A stretch of DNA of 64,000 nt, taken from contig NZ_CAKLCM010000002.1 in the NCBI RefSeq assembly GCF_921292975.1, forward strand, positions 1,612,001 to 1,676,000. The letters run 5' to 3'. The DNA is from Vibrio hippocampi (lineage in GTDB: Bacteria > Pseudomonadota > Gammaproteobacteria > Enterobacterales > Vibrionaceae). The position numbers were made by a program, and so were the translations under genes. The notes below the pieces were generated by a model that saw only the letters and a program-made list of their open reading frames with translations, ran no database searches and was not told the origin of the DNA. Positions 28,230 to 36,474 of this stretch are shown here, one piece after another; position 1 is the first letter of the stretch; each line of letters starts with the position of its first letter.

Positions 28230-29489
28230 TTATTTAGCTTGGTCTAAACCTAAGCTTTCTTGGATGACCGCTAACTTGGTCGGCTCACCTTGCTGGGCTG
28301 CATCTTGCAAAGCCTTTGTTGGTGAGTGAATAAGCTTGTTTGTTAATTTGTTACTAAGCTCTAGCAAAACTTTCTCAGGGTCACTCCCCGATGCTAACGC
28401 TTGTAAACTCTTAGAGAGTAAATCTTGTCTTATATTGTCAGCTTGATGACGATATTGGCGGATACTCTCAACCGCTAATAAAGAACGACGCCACTCCATA
28501 AATTTGGCACATTCTTCGCTGACAATTGCCTCAGCCTGAATCGCTTCCACTTTACGCTGTTCAATGTTGCCATCGACGATAGATTGCAGATCATCCACCG
28601 TGTAAAGATAAGCATCGGCCAATTCACTCACCTGTGGCTCGATGTCGCGCGGAACTGCGATATCAACCAACAGCATCGGTTGGTGGCGGCGAGACTTGAT
28701 GGCGGTTTCGACCATCCCTTTACCAATAATTGGCAATGGACTCGCTGTTGAACTGATCACGATGTCCGCTTGAGCGAGTACATTGGGGATCTCGTTGAGC
28801 GTAATGACTTGCGCATCATACTGAGTCGCAAGTAACTCCGCTCTTTGCTTGGTGCGGTTCGCCACAATCATCCCACGACAACCATGGGCATCGAGATGTT
28901 TCGCGACCAACTCAATCGTTTCACCGGCACCAACGAGTAACACTTGGCTATCAGCAATCGATTCAAATATCTGCCTTGCTAAAGTACAAGCAGCGTAAGC
29001 CACTGATACCGCGCTACCCCCAATTTCGGTTTCCGTTCTCACGCGCTTTGCCACTGAGAACGTTTTCTGGAACAGCTTTTCGATACCGCTATCAATTGCT
29101 TGAGACTTCTTCGCATCATTGTAAGCCTGTTTAACCTGACCTAAAATCTGCGGCTCACCCAATACCAATGAATCCAAGCCACAAGCAACGCGCATTAAAT
29201 GCTTGGCTGCATCTTGGTCTTCGTAGATATAAATCGAGGGTTTAAGCTCATGCGGCGCAATTCCGTGAAACTCAAGCAGCCAATTGACGATCGACTCTTT
29301 ATCACTGACGCCAGTATCACAATAGATCTCGGTACGGTTACACGTCGAAACAATGACGCTGCCATTAAGTTGGGTATTCTCCCTTAATTCGCTCAGTGCT
29401 TGATCGAGAACATCCGGACCAAAGGCCACTTTTTCTCGCAAATCCACCGACGCTGTATTGTGGTTAATACCGATAACAAGCAATGACAT
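28230..29489 (-). CDS. hemA: Glutamyl-tRNA reductase
   Basis: A 419-residue enzyme for the first committed step of heme synthesis by the C5 route: glutamyl-tRNA(Glu) to glutamate semialdehyde with NADPH. The catalytic Cys is in [10 protein letters not shown] (near residue 50), preceded by [17 protein letters not shown]. The family signature [17 protein letters not shown] and the NADPH fold [17 protein letters not shown] follow, then the C-terminal dimerisation helices. It heads the operon hemA-prfA-prmC-sirB2-sirB1-kdsA and diverges from lolB, as in E. coli. Confidence 0.97.
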   Translation of the reverse strand: MSLLVIGINHNTASVDLREKVAFGPDVLDQALSELRENTQLNGSVIVSTCNRTEIYCDTGVSDKESIVNWLLEFHGIAPHELKPSIYIYEDQDAAKHLMRVACGLDSLVLGEPQILGQVKQAYNDAKKSQAIDSGIEKLFQKTFSVAKRVRTETEIGGSAVSVAYAACTLARQIFESIADSQVLLVGAGETIELVAKHLDAHGCRGMIVANRTKQRAELLATQYDAQVITLNEIPNVLAQADIVISSTASPLPIIGKGMVETAIKSRRHQPMLLVDIAVPRDIEPQVSELADAYLYTVDDLQSIVDGNIEQRKVEAIQAEAIVSEECAKFMEWRRSLLAVESIRQYRHQADNIRQDLLSKSLQALASGSDPEKVLLELSNKLTNKLIHSPTKALQDAAQQGEPTKLAVIQESLGLDQAK

Positions 29490-29599
29490 GTAACAACTGC
29501 TCTCTGATACAGATTAGATAAATAGGGCAGAATTTTACTTGATGGTGGTGCGTAATGAAAGACTATTGCCAATTTGTTTTCTAGAGTTTGCTGTTTTGA

Positions 29600-29608
29600 T
29601 GCTATAGT
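29600..29608 (+). promoter_or_regulatory. Candidate extended -10 promoter for lolB-ispE-prs
   Basis: TGCTATAGT is an extended -10 (TGN-TATAGT, hexamer at 29603-29608) in the hemA-lolB gap, about 95 bases before the lolB start. No good -35 is seen. Confidence 0.3.
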
Positions 29609-29644
29609 CTTGGCATATTGCGTTGAATTTTCATAACAAAGTCA

Positions 29645-29716
29645 CCTGTGAAACCTAAATTACCTGTGAAACCTAAGTGGCCTGCAAAACCTAAGTGAAC
29701 TATGAAAATAAAGTTG
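29645..29716. repeat. Four 18-bp tandem units running into the lolB start
   Basis: Units at 29645, 29663, 29681 and 29699 share CCTGTGAAACCTAA; the fourth is degenerate and contains the ATG at 29702. A partial fifth (CCTGTGAAC) precedes the ATG at 29726. All units are in the same reading frame as lolB. Confidence 0.85.
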
Positions 29717-30358
29717 CCTGTGAACATGTTCAATAGACTGAAACCCTATCGCCTTTGTGCCCTTATCTGCGCAACCCTTTATCTTATTGGGTGCAGCACC
29801 ATGCCTGAGCAAGCGACCAGCGTTGAATGGCAAAGTCATCAAGCACGCCTTCAAGCACTGTCTCAATACACCGTCACAGGAAAACTGGCCTACATTTCAC
29901 CCCAAGAGCGCCAATCACTCAATTTCTTTTGGTCACACAAGCCACAGCAAACCCAGATTCGATTAACGACATTCTTAGGTAAAACTGTTTTAAGTTTAAA
30001 TTCTGATAAAAATGGTAGCGTGATCGAAACCTACGATGGACAAACACTGAAAGGCAAAGACGTTAATCAGTTAATTACTCAGCTCACCGGTCTCAACATT
30101 CCTATTGCCGAGCTACAGCAATGGTTAATCGGTTTACCTGGAGCCAGCGAGCAGTATCAATTGAATGAGTTGAATACCCTAGAGAGCTTAATGCAACCAA
30201 TTAATGGACAGCCTTGGCAACTCAACTATGGACGATATGGCAATTTCAGCCGCATGAATGATGTTGACCCCATCGCGATGCCGACTCAGATCAAAATGCA
30301 GCAACGTGATACCAAAATTAACCTTGTAGTGTCCAAATGGACCTTAGAGCCTCAATAA
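29702..30358 (+). CDS. lolB: Outer-membrane lipoprotein insertion protein LolB
   Basis: A LolB of 218 residues if read from ATG 29702, or 210 from ATG 29726 (MFNRLKPYRLCAL). The lipobox LIGC places the lipidated Cys at residue 31 of the longer form. The mature part matches LolB: SVEWQSHQARLQALSQYTVTGK, LNFFWSHKPQQTQIRLTTFLG and NELNTLES. LolB accepts lipoproteins from LolA and inserts them in the outer membrane. The N-terminal extension MKIKLPVN is translated from a tandem repeat, so 29726 may be the true start; neither has a strong Shine-Dalgarno. It is followed by ispE after 6 bases. Confidence 0.88.
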   Translation: MKIKLPVNMFNRLKPYRLCALICATLYLIGCSTMPEQATSVEWQSHQARLQALSQYTVTGKLAYISPQERQSLNFFWSHKPQQTQIRLTTFLGKTVLSLNSDKNGSVIETYDGQTLKGKDVNQLITQLTGLNIPIAELQQWLIGLPGASEQYQLNELNTLESLMQPINGQPWQLNYGRYGNFSRMNDVDPIAMPTQIKMQQRDTKINLVVSKWTLEPQ

Positions 30359-30364
30359 ATCACT

Positions 30365-31237
30365 ATGATTCCCAACACGACGACTTGGCCGAGCCCAGCA
30401 AAACTGAATCTATTTCTTTACATCACCGGACGTAATGACAACGGCTACCACCAACTGCAAACCCTGTTTCAATTTGTTGATCATGGTGATGAGTTAACCA
30501 TCACCGCCAATAAAACTGGAAAAATCACCTTATCGCCTGAGTTCGAGGGTGTTCCGACACAAGACAACTTAATCTGGAAAGCAGCAACAGCCCTAGCGCA
30601 AGCAACAGATTGTTCATACGGTGCCGATATTCATATTGATAAGATATTACCGATGGGTGGCGGAATCGGCGGTGGCTCTTCCAACGCCGCTACGGTGTTA
30701 GTCGCCCTCAATCATTTGTGGCAAACCAAACTATCAACCGACCAATTAGCCGATATCGGTCTGAAGCTGGGCGCTGATGTGCCTGTTTTTGTACGTGGAT
30801 TTGCCGCGTTCGCGGAAGGCATCGGAGAGATCTTGTCTCCAGCTGAACCCAAACAACAATGGTATTTAGTGGTCAGGCCGCCAGTCAGCATTGCGACTGT
30901 GGATATTTTCACTCATCCTGATTTAACACGAAACACACCTAAGCGTGATTTATCAACGCTTCTGCAACAGAAACACGAAAACGATTGCGAAAAAATTGTC
31001 CGTTTGCTGTATCCAGAGGTTGATAAGCAACTTTCATGGCTGCTACAATACGCGCCGTCAAGACTGACCGGCACCGGATCTTGCGTATTTTCCGAGTTTG
31101 ATGACCGAAAAAGCGCCGAACAAGTGCTGGAAACACTTCCTGACAATGTCTCGGCTTTTATTGCCAAAGGATGCAACCGCTCCCCTTTATTAGAGACGCT
31201 GGCTAAATATGAATTAGCCCATTTACAATTTGTTTAA
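30365..31237 (+). CDS. ispE: 4-diphosphocytidyl-2-C-methyl-D-erythritol kinase
   Basis: A 290-residue GHMP kinase of the non-mevalonate isoprenoid pathway; it phosphorylates the 2-OH of CDP-methylerythritol. Landmarks: [16 protein letters not shown] (substrate site), [12 protein letters not shown], the ATP loop [15 protein letters not shown] (near residues 95-109), [10 protein letters not shown], and the C-terminal GTGSCVF. It lies 6 bases after lolB and 27 before prs, the same order as in E. coli. Confidence 0.96.
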   Translation: MIPNTTTWPSPAKLNLFLYITGRNDNGYHQLQTLFQFVDHGDELTITANKTGKITLSPEFEGVPTQDNLIWKAATALAQATDCSYGADIHIDKILPMGGGIGGGSSNAATVLVALNHLWQTKLSTDQLADIGLKLGADVPVFVRGFAAFAEGIGEILSPAEPKQQWYLVVRPPVSIATVDIFTHPDLTRNTPKRDLSTLLQQKHENDCEKIVRLLYPEVDKQLSWLLQYAPSRLTGTGSCVFSEFDDRKSAEQVLETLPDNVSAFIAKGCNRSPLLETLAKYELAHLQFV

Positions 31238-31264
31238 TCTGGACCCAACCCCGAGGTTTCCACC

Positions 31265-32215
31265 GTGCCTGATATGAAGCTATTTGCTGGTAACGCAACA
31301 CCTGAACTAGCCCAACGTATTGCTGATCGTCTATACATCTCTCTTGGAGACGCTACTGTTTCTCGTTTTTCTGACGGCGAAGTCGCTGTACAAATCAATG
31401 AAAACGTTCGTGGTAGCGATGTATTCATCATTCAGTCAACTTGTAAGCCAACTAACGATAACCTAATGGAGTTAGTGGTAATGATTGATGCAATGCGCCG
31501 CGCTTCAGCAGGCCGTATTACTGCTGTCATTCCTTACTTTGGTTATGCTCGTCAAGACCGTCGCGTACGTTCTGCTCGTGTGCCAATCACAGCAAAAGTT
31601 GTTGCTGATTTCCTATCTAACGTGGGTGTTGACCGCGTTTTAACTATCGACCTACACGCTGAGCAAATCCAAGGTTTCTTCGATGTTCCTGTTGATAACA
31701 TCTTCGGTACTCCGGTACTACTTGAAGATATGGCAGAACGCGGTCTTGAAGATCCAGTGGTTGTTTCTCCAGATCTAGGCGGTGTTGTTCGTGCTCGTGC
31801 AACAGCGAAAGCGCTTGGCGACATCGATATCGCTATCGTTGATAAGCGTCGTCCACGCGCTAACGTATCTGAAGTAATGAACCTGATCGGTGATGTTGAA
31901 GGTCGCGACTGTGTGATCGTAGACGACATGATCGACACCGGTGGCACATTGTGTAAAGCAGCTGAAGCACTAAAAGAGCGCGGTGCTAAGCGTGTATTCG
32001 CATACGCAACTCACGCAGTATTCTCAGGCAACGCAGCACAAAACATCAAAAACTCAGTACTTGACCAAGTGATCATCACTGACTCAATCACACTGTCTAA
32101 AGAGATGGCTGCAACAGGTAAAGTAACGCAACTTACTCTATCTAGCATGCTCGCTGAAGCGATTCGCCGTATCAGCAATGAAGAGTCTATCTCTGCAATG
32201 TTTACTTCTAAGTAA
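31265..32215 (+). CDS. prs: Ribose-phosphate pyrophosphokinase
   Basis: A 316-residue enzyme that makes PRPP from ribose 5-phosphate and ATP for nucleotides, His, Trp and NAD. It reads from a GTG ([19 protein letters not shown]), and the E. coli gene also starts with GTG. Landmarks: the ATP/flexible loop [18 protein letters not shown], the Mg-binding signature [17 protein letters not shown], and the PRPP loop [13 protein letters not shown]. It ends the lolB-ispE-prs operon, followed by a strong terminator. Confidence 0.97.
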   Translation: MPDMKLFAGNATPELAQRIADRLYISLGDATVSRFSDGEVAVQINENVRGSDVFIIQSTCKPTNDNLMELVVMIDAMRRASAGRITAVIPYFGYARQDRRVRSARVPITAKVVADFLSNVGVDRVLTIDLHAEQIQGFFDVPVDNIFGTPVLLEDMAERGLEDPVVVSPDLGGVVRARATAKALGDIDIAIVDKRRPRANVSEVMNLIGDVEGRDCVIVDDMIDTGGTLCKAAEALKERGAKRVFAYATHAVFSGNAAQNIKNSVLDQVIITDSITLSKEMAATGKVTQLTLSSMLAEAIRRISNEESISAMFTSK

Positions 32216-32230
32216 TCATTAGTTTTACTA

Positions 32231-32260
32231 AAAAACCACTTCACTTGAAGTGGTTTTTTT
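32231..32260 (+). terminator. Intrinsic terminator of prs
   Basis: Stem AAAAACCACTTCA / TGAAGTGGTTTTT with a 3-4-base loop and a T run, 15 bases after the stop. Confidence 0.92.
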
Positions 32261-32383
32261 ATGTCTAACTTACTGGTTTTTATCGCTTAATTGCAGATTA
32301 TAATTTGCTCAAGCATTGACATTTTGCCTTGCCTGATAATGTGCTATCATGTCGCGCTTTTCAATTCTAGAGAGATTACAACC

Positions 32384-32974
32384 TTGACTCAGCAGATAAA
32401 ATTGCTTGTAGGTCTGGCTAATCCAGGCCCTGAATACCAAAGAACAAGGCACAATGCCGGCGCATGGGTGGTCGAGGAACTGGCACGCATTCACAATATC
32501 ACTCTAAAAAACGAAGCTAAATTTTTCGGTCTAACCGGTAGAATTATGGCAAACGGTAGCGATTTAAGATTACTAGTCCCGACGACCTTTATGAACCTAT
32601 CGGGCAAATCCATTGCTGCACTGGCCAACTTCTACAATATTAAGCCTGAAGAAATCATGGTGGCACACGACGAACTCGACTTACCACCAGGTGTTGCTAA
32701 ATTTAAGAAAGGTGGCGGTCACGGTGGTCATAATGGTCTTAAAGACACCATCAGTAAACTTGGCAACAACAAAGAATTTTTCCGTCTCAGAATTGGCATC
32801 GGTCATCCTGGGCATAAAGACAAAGTAGCAGGTTATGTATTAGGCAAGGCACCGACCAAAGAGCAAGAATGTCTCGATGCGGTTGTCGATGAATCCGTTC
32901 GCAGCCTAGACATCTTATTAAAAGATGGCCTGACCAAAGCGCAAAATCGCTTACACACCTTCAAAGCAGAATAA
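32384..32974 (+). CDS. pth: Peptidyl-tRNA hydrolase
   Basis: A 196-residue enzyme that frees tRNA from dropped-off peptidyl-tRNA. The family start [20 protein letters not shown] begins three residues after a TTG at 32384, so TTG is taken as start (AGAGAG upstream); ATG starts further up would add 31 atypical residues. The catalytic His is in TRHNAGAW, the Asn in PTTFMNLSG, the Asp in [10 protein letters not shown], and the [12 protein letters not shown] signature is intact. It precedes ychF by 10 bases, the standard gammaproteobacterial pair. Confidence 0.93.
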   Translation: MTQQIKLLVGLANPGPEYQRTRHNAGAWVVEELARIHNITLKNEAKFFGLTGRIMANGSDLRLLVPTTFMNLSGKSIAALANFYNIKPEEIMVAHDELDLPPGVAKFKKGGGHGGHNGLKDTISKLGNNKEFFRLRIGIGHPGHKDKVAGYVLGKAPTKEQECLDAVVDESVRSLDILLKDGLTKAQNRLHTFKAE

Positions 32975-32984
32975 GGTTACAATC

Positions 32985-34076
32985 ATGGGTTTTAAATGTG
33001 GCATCGTAGGTTTGCCAAACGTAGGTAAATCGACTCTATTTAATGCACTGACTAAAGCAGGTATCGAAGCGGCTAACTTTCCGTTCTGTACTATCGAGCC
33101 AAACACTGGCGTAGTACCAGTGCCAGATCTTCGTCTAGATGCATTGGCTAAAATTGTTAATCCGCAGAAAGTACTGCCAACGACCATGGAATTTGTTGAC
33201 ATCGCAGGTCTTGTTGCTGGCGCATCAAAAGGTGAAGGTCTAGGTAACAAATTCCTAGCGAACATCCGTGAAACTGACGCGATCGGTCATGTTGTACGCT
33301 GCTTTGAGAACGAAAACATTGTCCACGTAGCCGGTAAAGTATCGCCAATCGAAGACATCGAGGTGATCAACCTTGAACTTGCACTGGCAGACTTAGACGC
33401 TTGTGAGCGTGCGATCCAAAGAAATGCCAAAAAAGCCAAAGGCGGCGACAAAGACGCTAAATTTGAGTTAAGCGTACTTGAAAAGCTACTTCCAGTGCTC
33501 ACTGAAGGCGGCATGGCTCGTACTGTTGATCTTGCAAAAGAAGAGTTGGCGGCTATTGGCTATCTTAACTTCCTGACGCTAAAACCAACGATGTACATTG
33601 CCAACGTGAACGAAGATGGCTTCGAAGACAACCCATATCTTGATGCGGTTCGTGATTTCGCGGAAAAAGAAAACAACGTGGTAGTGGCAGTATGTGCAGC
33701 GATTGAATCTGAGCTATCTGAGCTAGATGATGAAGATCGTGAAGAGTTCCTGACCGATCTTGGCATCGAAGAACCTGGTCTTAATCGTGTGATTCGTTCT
33801 GGTTACGAGCTACTTACACTGCAAACCTACTTTACAGCTGGTGTTAAAGAAGTTCGAGCTTGGACGATTCCTGTCGGTGCCACTGCACCACAAGCTGCGG
33901 GTAAGATCCACACCGACTTTGAAAAAGGTTTCATCCGAGCTGAAGTGGTTGGTTATGACGACTTTATTCAGTACAACGGTGAATCTGGCGCAAAAGAGGC
34001 CGGTAAATGGCGTCTTGAAGGTAAAGAATACATCGTAAAAGACGGTGATGTGGTTCACTTCCGCTTTAACGTATAG
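32985..34076 (+). CDS. ychF: Ribosome-binding ATPase YchF (Obg family)
   Basis: A 363-residue P-loop protein. G1 is [14 protein letters not shown] (residues about 8-21), G3 is [20 protein letters not shown]. The usual NKxD specificity motif is replaced by ANVNEDG, the change that makes YchF/OLA1 prefer ATP over GTP. A coiled-coil insertion (about 130-200) and a C-terminal TGS domain ([18 protein letters not shown] ... GDVVHFRFN) complete it. It binds 70S ribosomes and responds to oxidative stress in E. coli. It is co-transcribed with pth and ends at a strong terminator. Confidence 0.96.
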   Translation: MGFKCGIVGLPNVGKSTLFNALTKAGIEAANFPFCTIEPNTGVVPVPDLRLDALAKIVNPQKVLPTTMEFVDIAGLVAGASKGEGLGNKFLANIRETDAIGHVVRCFENENIVHVAGKVSPIEDIEVINLELALADLDACERAIQRNAKKAKGGDKDAKFELSVLEKLLPVLTEGGMARTVDLAKEELAAIGYLNFLTLKPTMYIANVNEDGFEDNPYLDAVRDFAEKENNVVVAVCAAIESELSELDDEDREEFLTDLGIEEPGLNRVIRSGYELLTLQTYFTAGVKEVRAWTIPVGATAPQAAGKIHTDFEKGFIRAEVVGYDDFIQYNGESGAKEAGKWRLEGKEYIVKDGDVVHFRFNV

Positions 34077-34293
34077 CAATCTACTGATTTATTTGACTAA
34101 AAAGCCAGCAATCGCTGGCTTTTTCTATTTTGTTCACGGCTAAGCTTGCTGCCTCAACAAAAACAACGCTTCTCAGAACACATTTTCTCAATCACTTAGA
34201 GTGCTTTTATCGTCAGTTTTAGATCATAAATGGCGCGGTTTGTTTAAAAAAAAGTCGAACAGCATTTTTTTGCTAATTTCTTCATAAAAAAAG
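34077..34293. other. Gap between ychF and the tRNA array
   Basis: Holds the ychF terminator and AT-rich sequence upstream of the tRNA promoter (A/T tracts at 34240-34292 that may act as an UP element). No gene. Confidence 0.5.
34099..34125 (+). terminator. Intrinsic terminator of ychF
   Basis: Stem AAAAGCCAGC / GCTGGCTTTTT with a 4-base loop, 22 bases after the stop. Confidence 0.92.
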
Positions 34294-34322
34294 TTGACGA
34301 CCTAGGCTTAACTCCGCATAAT
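34294..34322 (+). promoter_or_regulatory. Promoter of the tRNA array
   Basis: TTGACG (34294-34299), exactly 17 bases, CATAAT (34317-34322), then a GC-rich discriminator (GCGCTCC), the pattern of stringently controlled stable-RNA promoters. An A/T-rich stretch precedes it. The first tRNA begins 54 bases downstream of the -10. Confidence 0.82.
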
Positions 34323-34376
34323 GCGCTCCGTTCTCAGCGATAAGGCGAAAGACTTAACGCGAAGTTCAAACAAAAT

Positions 34377-34453
34377 GGCTACGTAGCTCAGTTGGTTAGA
34401 GCACATCACTCATAATGATGGGGTCACAGGTTCGAATCCCGTCGTAGCCACCA
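34377..34453 (+). tRNA. tRNA-Met (CAT), elongator, copy 1
   Basis: 77-base cloverleaf with CCA; anticodon loop CTCATAA. Acceptor GGCTACG pairs with CGTAGCC. The sequence appears identical to the E. coli elongator metT/metU product. Confidence 0.96.
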
Positions 34454-34491
34454 TTTCCTAAGTGCTTTTTTGAAAGTCTTTAGGAAATAAT

Positions 34492-34576
34492 GCGGAAGTG
34501 GCGGAATTGGTAGACGCACCAGATTTAGGTTCTGGCGCCGCAAGGTGTGAGAGTTCAAGTCTCTCCTTCCGCACCA
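34492..34576 (+). tRNA. tRNA-Leu (TAG), copy 1
   Basis: 85-base class II tRNA with long variable arm and CCA; anticodon loop contains TTTAGGT (anticodon TAG). Acceptor GCGGAAG pairs with CTTCCGC. Confidence 0.96.
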
Positions 34577-34627
34577 TTATTGAGATATAGCAGTTATTGA
34601 GATATAGCAGTTATTGAGATATAGCAG
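34577..34627. repeat. Three exact 17-bp tandem units between tRNA genes
   Basis: TTATTGAGATATAGCAG occurs three times without a gap at 34577, 34594 and 34611. A single diverged copy follows Leu copy 2 near 35057. Confidence 0.95.
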
Positions 34628-34642
34628 TAAGCTGTTATCTGC

Positions 34643-34717
34643 AGGGCTATCGCCAAGCGGTAAGGCAGCGGCTTTTGATGCCGCCATCCCCTGGTTCGAA
34701 TCCAGGTAGCCCTGCCA
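34643..34717 (+). tRNA. tRNA-Gln (TTG), copy 1
   Basis: 75-base tRNA with CCA; anticodon loop CTTTTGA (anticodon TTG). The acceptor stem is AGGGCTA / TAGCCCT, the first of two acceptor types in the array. Confidence 0.95.
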
Positions 34718-34797
34718 CTATTTTAAGTGCAAATATTTTAAAAAAAACTATTGGCACTAGAGACGAGTTTGTATTATATTCTCTCGCTCTCAAGAGT

Positions 34798-34874
34798 GGC
34801 TACGTAGCTCAGTTGGTTAGAGCACATCACTCATAATGATGGGGTCACAGGTTCGAATCCCGTCGTAGCCACCA
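34798..34874 (+). tRNA. tRNA-Met (CAT), elongator, copy 2
   Basis: Identical to copy 1; 77 bases with CCA. Confidence 0.96.
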
Positions 34875-34971
34875 TTTATTTTACTTATGAGTTAATTATT
34901 AAACTAATGACTTATAGGGACAACGTTAAAGTTGAGTTATACCAATTACTCCTTTAACTATAGATTAAGTT

Positions 34972-35056
34972 GCGGAAGTGGCGGAATTGGTAGACGCACC
35001 AGATTTAGGTTCTGGCGCCGCAAGGTGTGAGAGTTCAAGTCTCTCCTTCCGCACCA
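34972..35056 (+). tRNA. tRNA-Leu (TAG), copy 2
   Basis: Identical to copy 1. Preceded by the 50-base spacer containing AACGTTAAAGTTGAGTTATA that recurs before copies 3 and 7. Confidence 0.96.
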
Positions 35057-35087
35057 TTATTTAGATATAGCATAAGCTTTTATCTGC

Positions 35088-35162
35088 AGGGCTATCGCCA
35101 AGCGGTAAGGCAGCGGCTTTTGATGCCGCCATCCCCTGGTTCGAATCCAGGTAGCCCTGCCA
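35088..35162 (+). tRNA. tRNA-Gln (TTG), copy 2
   Basis: Same AGGGCTA / TAGCCCT acceptor type as copy 1. Confidence 0.95.
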
Positions 35163-35247
35163 TTATTTAAAATAATTCTGATTAAGTCAGGGTTTACAAC
35201 GTTAAAGTCGAGTTTTACCAGTGACTCCTTTAACTACAGATTAAGAT

Positions 35248-35332
35248 GCGGAAGTGGCGGAATTGGTAGACGCACCAGATTTAGGTTCTGGCGCCGCAAG
35301 GTGTGAGAGTTCAAGTCTCTCCTTCCGCACCA
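35248..35332 (+). tRNA. tRNA-Leu (TAG), copy 3
   Basis: Identical to the other Leu copies. First of four copies spaced exactly 245 bases apart. Confidence 0.96.
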
Positions 35333-35367
35333 TTATTCGATGTGATTGACATTTTAAACAATCCAGT

Positions 35368-35442
35368 TGGGCTATCGCCAAGCGGTAAGGCAGCGGCTTT
35401 TGATGCCGCCATTCCCTGGTTCGAATCCAGGTAGCCCAGCCA
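35368..35442 (+). tRNA. tRNA-Gln (TTG), copy 3
   Basis: 75 bases; second acceptor type TGGGCTA / TAGCCCA, with ATTCC instead of ATCCC before the T arm. Confidence 0.95.
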
Positions 35443-35492
35443 CTACAACGTTATATTGAATCACCAATCTTCGATATGACTACAAAATTGAT

Positions 35493-35577
35493 GCGGAAGT
35501 GGCGGAATTGGTAGACGCACCAGATTTAGGTTCTGGCGCCGCAAGGTGTGAGAGTTCAAGTCTCTCCTTCCGCACCA
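35493..35577 (+). tRNA. tRNA-Leu (TAG), copy 4
   Basis: Identical to the other Leu copies; part of the 245-bp repeat. Confidence 0.96.
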
Positions 35578-35612
35578 TTATTTAATGTGATTGACATTTT
35601 AAACAATCCAGT

Positions 35613-35687
35613 TGGGCTATCGCCAAGCGGTAAGGCAGCGGCTTTTGATGCCGCCATTCCCTGGTTCGAATCCAGGTAGCCCAGCCA
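35613..35687 (+). tRNA. tRNA-Gln (TTG), copy 4
   Basis: Same as copy 3. Confidence 0.95.
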
Positions 35688-35737
35688 CTACAACGTTATA
35701 TTGAATCACCAATCTTCGATATGACTACAAAATTGAT

Positions 35738-35822
35738 GCGGAAGTGGCGGAATTGGTAGACGCACCAGATTTAGGTTCTGGCGCCGCAAGGTGTGAGAGT
35801 TCAAGTCTCTCCTTCCGCACCA
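35738..35822 (+). tRNA. tRNA-Leu (TAG), copy 5
   Basis: Identical to the other Leu copies; part of the 245-bp repeat. Confidence 0.96.
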
Positions 35823-35857
35823 TTATTTAATGTGATTGACATTTTAAACAATCCAGT

Positions 35858-35932
35858 TGGGCTATCGCCAAGCGGTAAGGCAGCGGCTTTTGATGCCGCC
35901 ATTCCCTGGTTCGAATCCAGGTAGCCCAGCCA
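35858..35932 (+). tRNA. tRNA-Gln (TTG), copy 5
   Basis: Same as copies 3 and 4. Confidence 0.95.
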
Positions 35933-35982
35933 CTACAACGTTATATTGAATCACCAATCTTCGATATGACTACAAAATTGAT

Positions 35983-36067
35983 GCGGAAGTGGCGGAATTG
36001 GTAGACGCACCAGATTTAGGTTCTGGCGCCGCAAGGTGTGAGAGTTCAAGTCTCTCCTTCCGCACCA
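35983..36067 (+). tRNA. tRNA-Leu (TAG), copy 6
   Basis: Identical to the other Leu copies; last of the 245-bp repeat units. Confidence 0.96.
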
Positions 36068-36093
36068 TTATTTGTTCATTATGAACAAGCGTT

Positions 36094-36170
36094 GGCTACG
36101 TAGCTCAGTTGGTTAGAGCACATCACTCATAATGATGGGGTCACAGGTTCGAATCCCGTCGTAGCCACCA
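36094..36170 (+). tRNA. tRNA-Met (CAT), elongator, copy 3
   Basis: Identical to copies 1 and 2. Confidence 0.96.
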
Positions 36171-36257
36171 TTTATTTTTGTCTATAAGTGCTACACTTAT
36201 AGAGTACAACGTTAAAGTTGAGTTATACCAATCACTCCTTTAACTACAGATTAAGAT

Positions 36258-36342
36258 GCGGAAGTGGCGGAATTGGTAGACGCACCAGATTTAGGTTCTG
36301 GCGCCGCAAGGTGTGAGAGTTCAAGTCTCTCCTTCCGCACCA
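36258..36342 (+). tRNA. tRNA-Leu (TAG), copy 7
   Basis: Identical to the other Leu copies; last gene of the array, directly before the terminator. Confidence 0.96.
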
Positions 36343-36350
36343 TCATTAGA

Positions 36351-36380
36351 AAGCCCGTTAATTCGTTAACGGGCTTTTTC
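36351..36380 (+). terminator. Intrinsic terminator of the tRNA array
   Basis: Stem AAGCCCGTTAA / TTAACGGGCTT with a short loop and five T. Confidence 0.93.
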
Positions 36381-36420
36381 TTATCCCTGCCTTTATTTCG
36401 CTGTTTTCATCAATACAAAA

Positions 36421-36445
36421 AAAGAGACCGTGACACGATCTCTTT
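36421..36445 (-). terminator. Terminator of ubiF
   Basis: Stem AAAGAGA / TCTCTTT plus inner pairs, followed on the minus strand by a long T tract. It faces the tRNA terminator, 30 bases after the ubiF stop. Confidence 0.75.
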
Positions 36446-36474
36446 TATTCACTCAATTGACTGTCTCAAACACC

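Larger units (their letters stand above)
35333..36067 (+). repeat. Three 245-bp tandem repeats, each tRNA-Gln plus tRNA-Leu
   Basis: Units 35333-35577, 35578-35822 and 35823-36067. Each holds a 35-base spacer, tRNA-Gln, a 50-base spacer and tRNA-Leu. By eye the last two units are identical and the first differs at two bases near its start (TTATTCGATG against TTATTTAATG). Such identity implies recent or continuing duplication by unequal crossing-over. Confidence 0.93.

Noticed and set aside
34377..36342. tRNA array as a phage-encoded tRNA cluster
   Set aside because: Anticodons, order and flanking ychF/ubiF-miaB match the conserved chromosomal locus; no phage genes are present.
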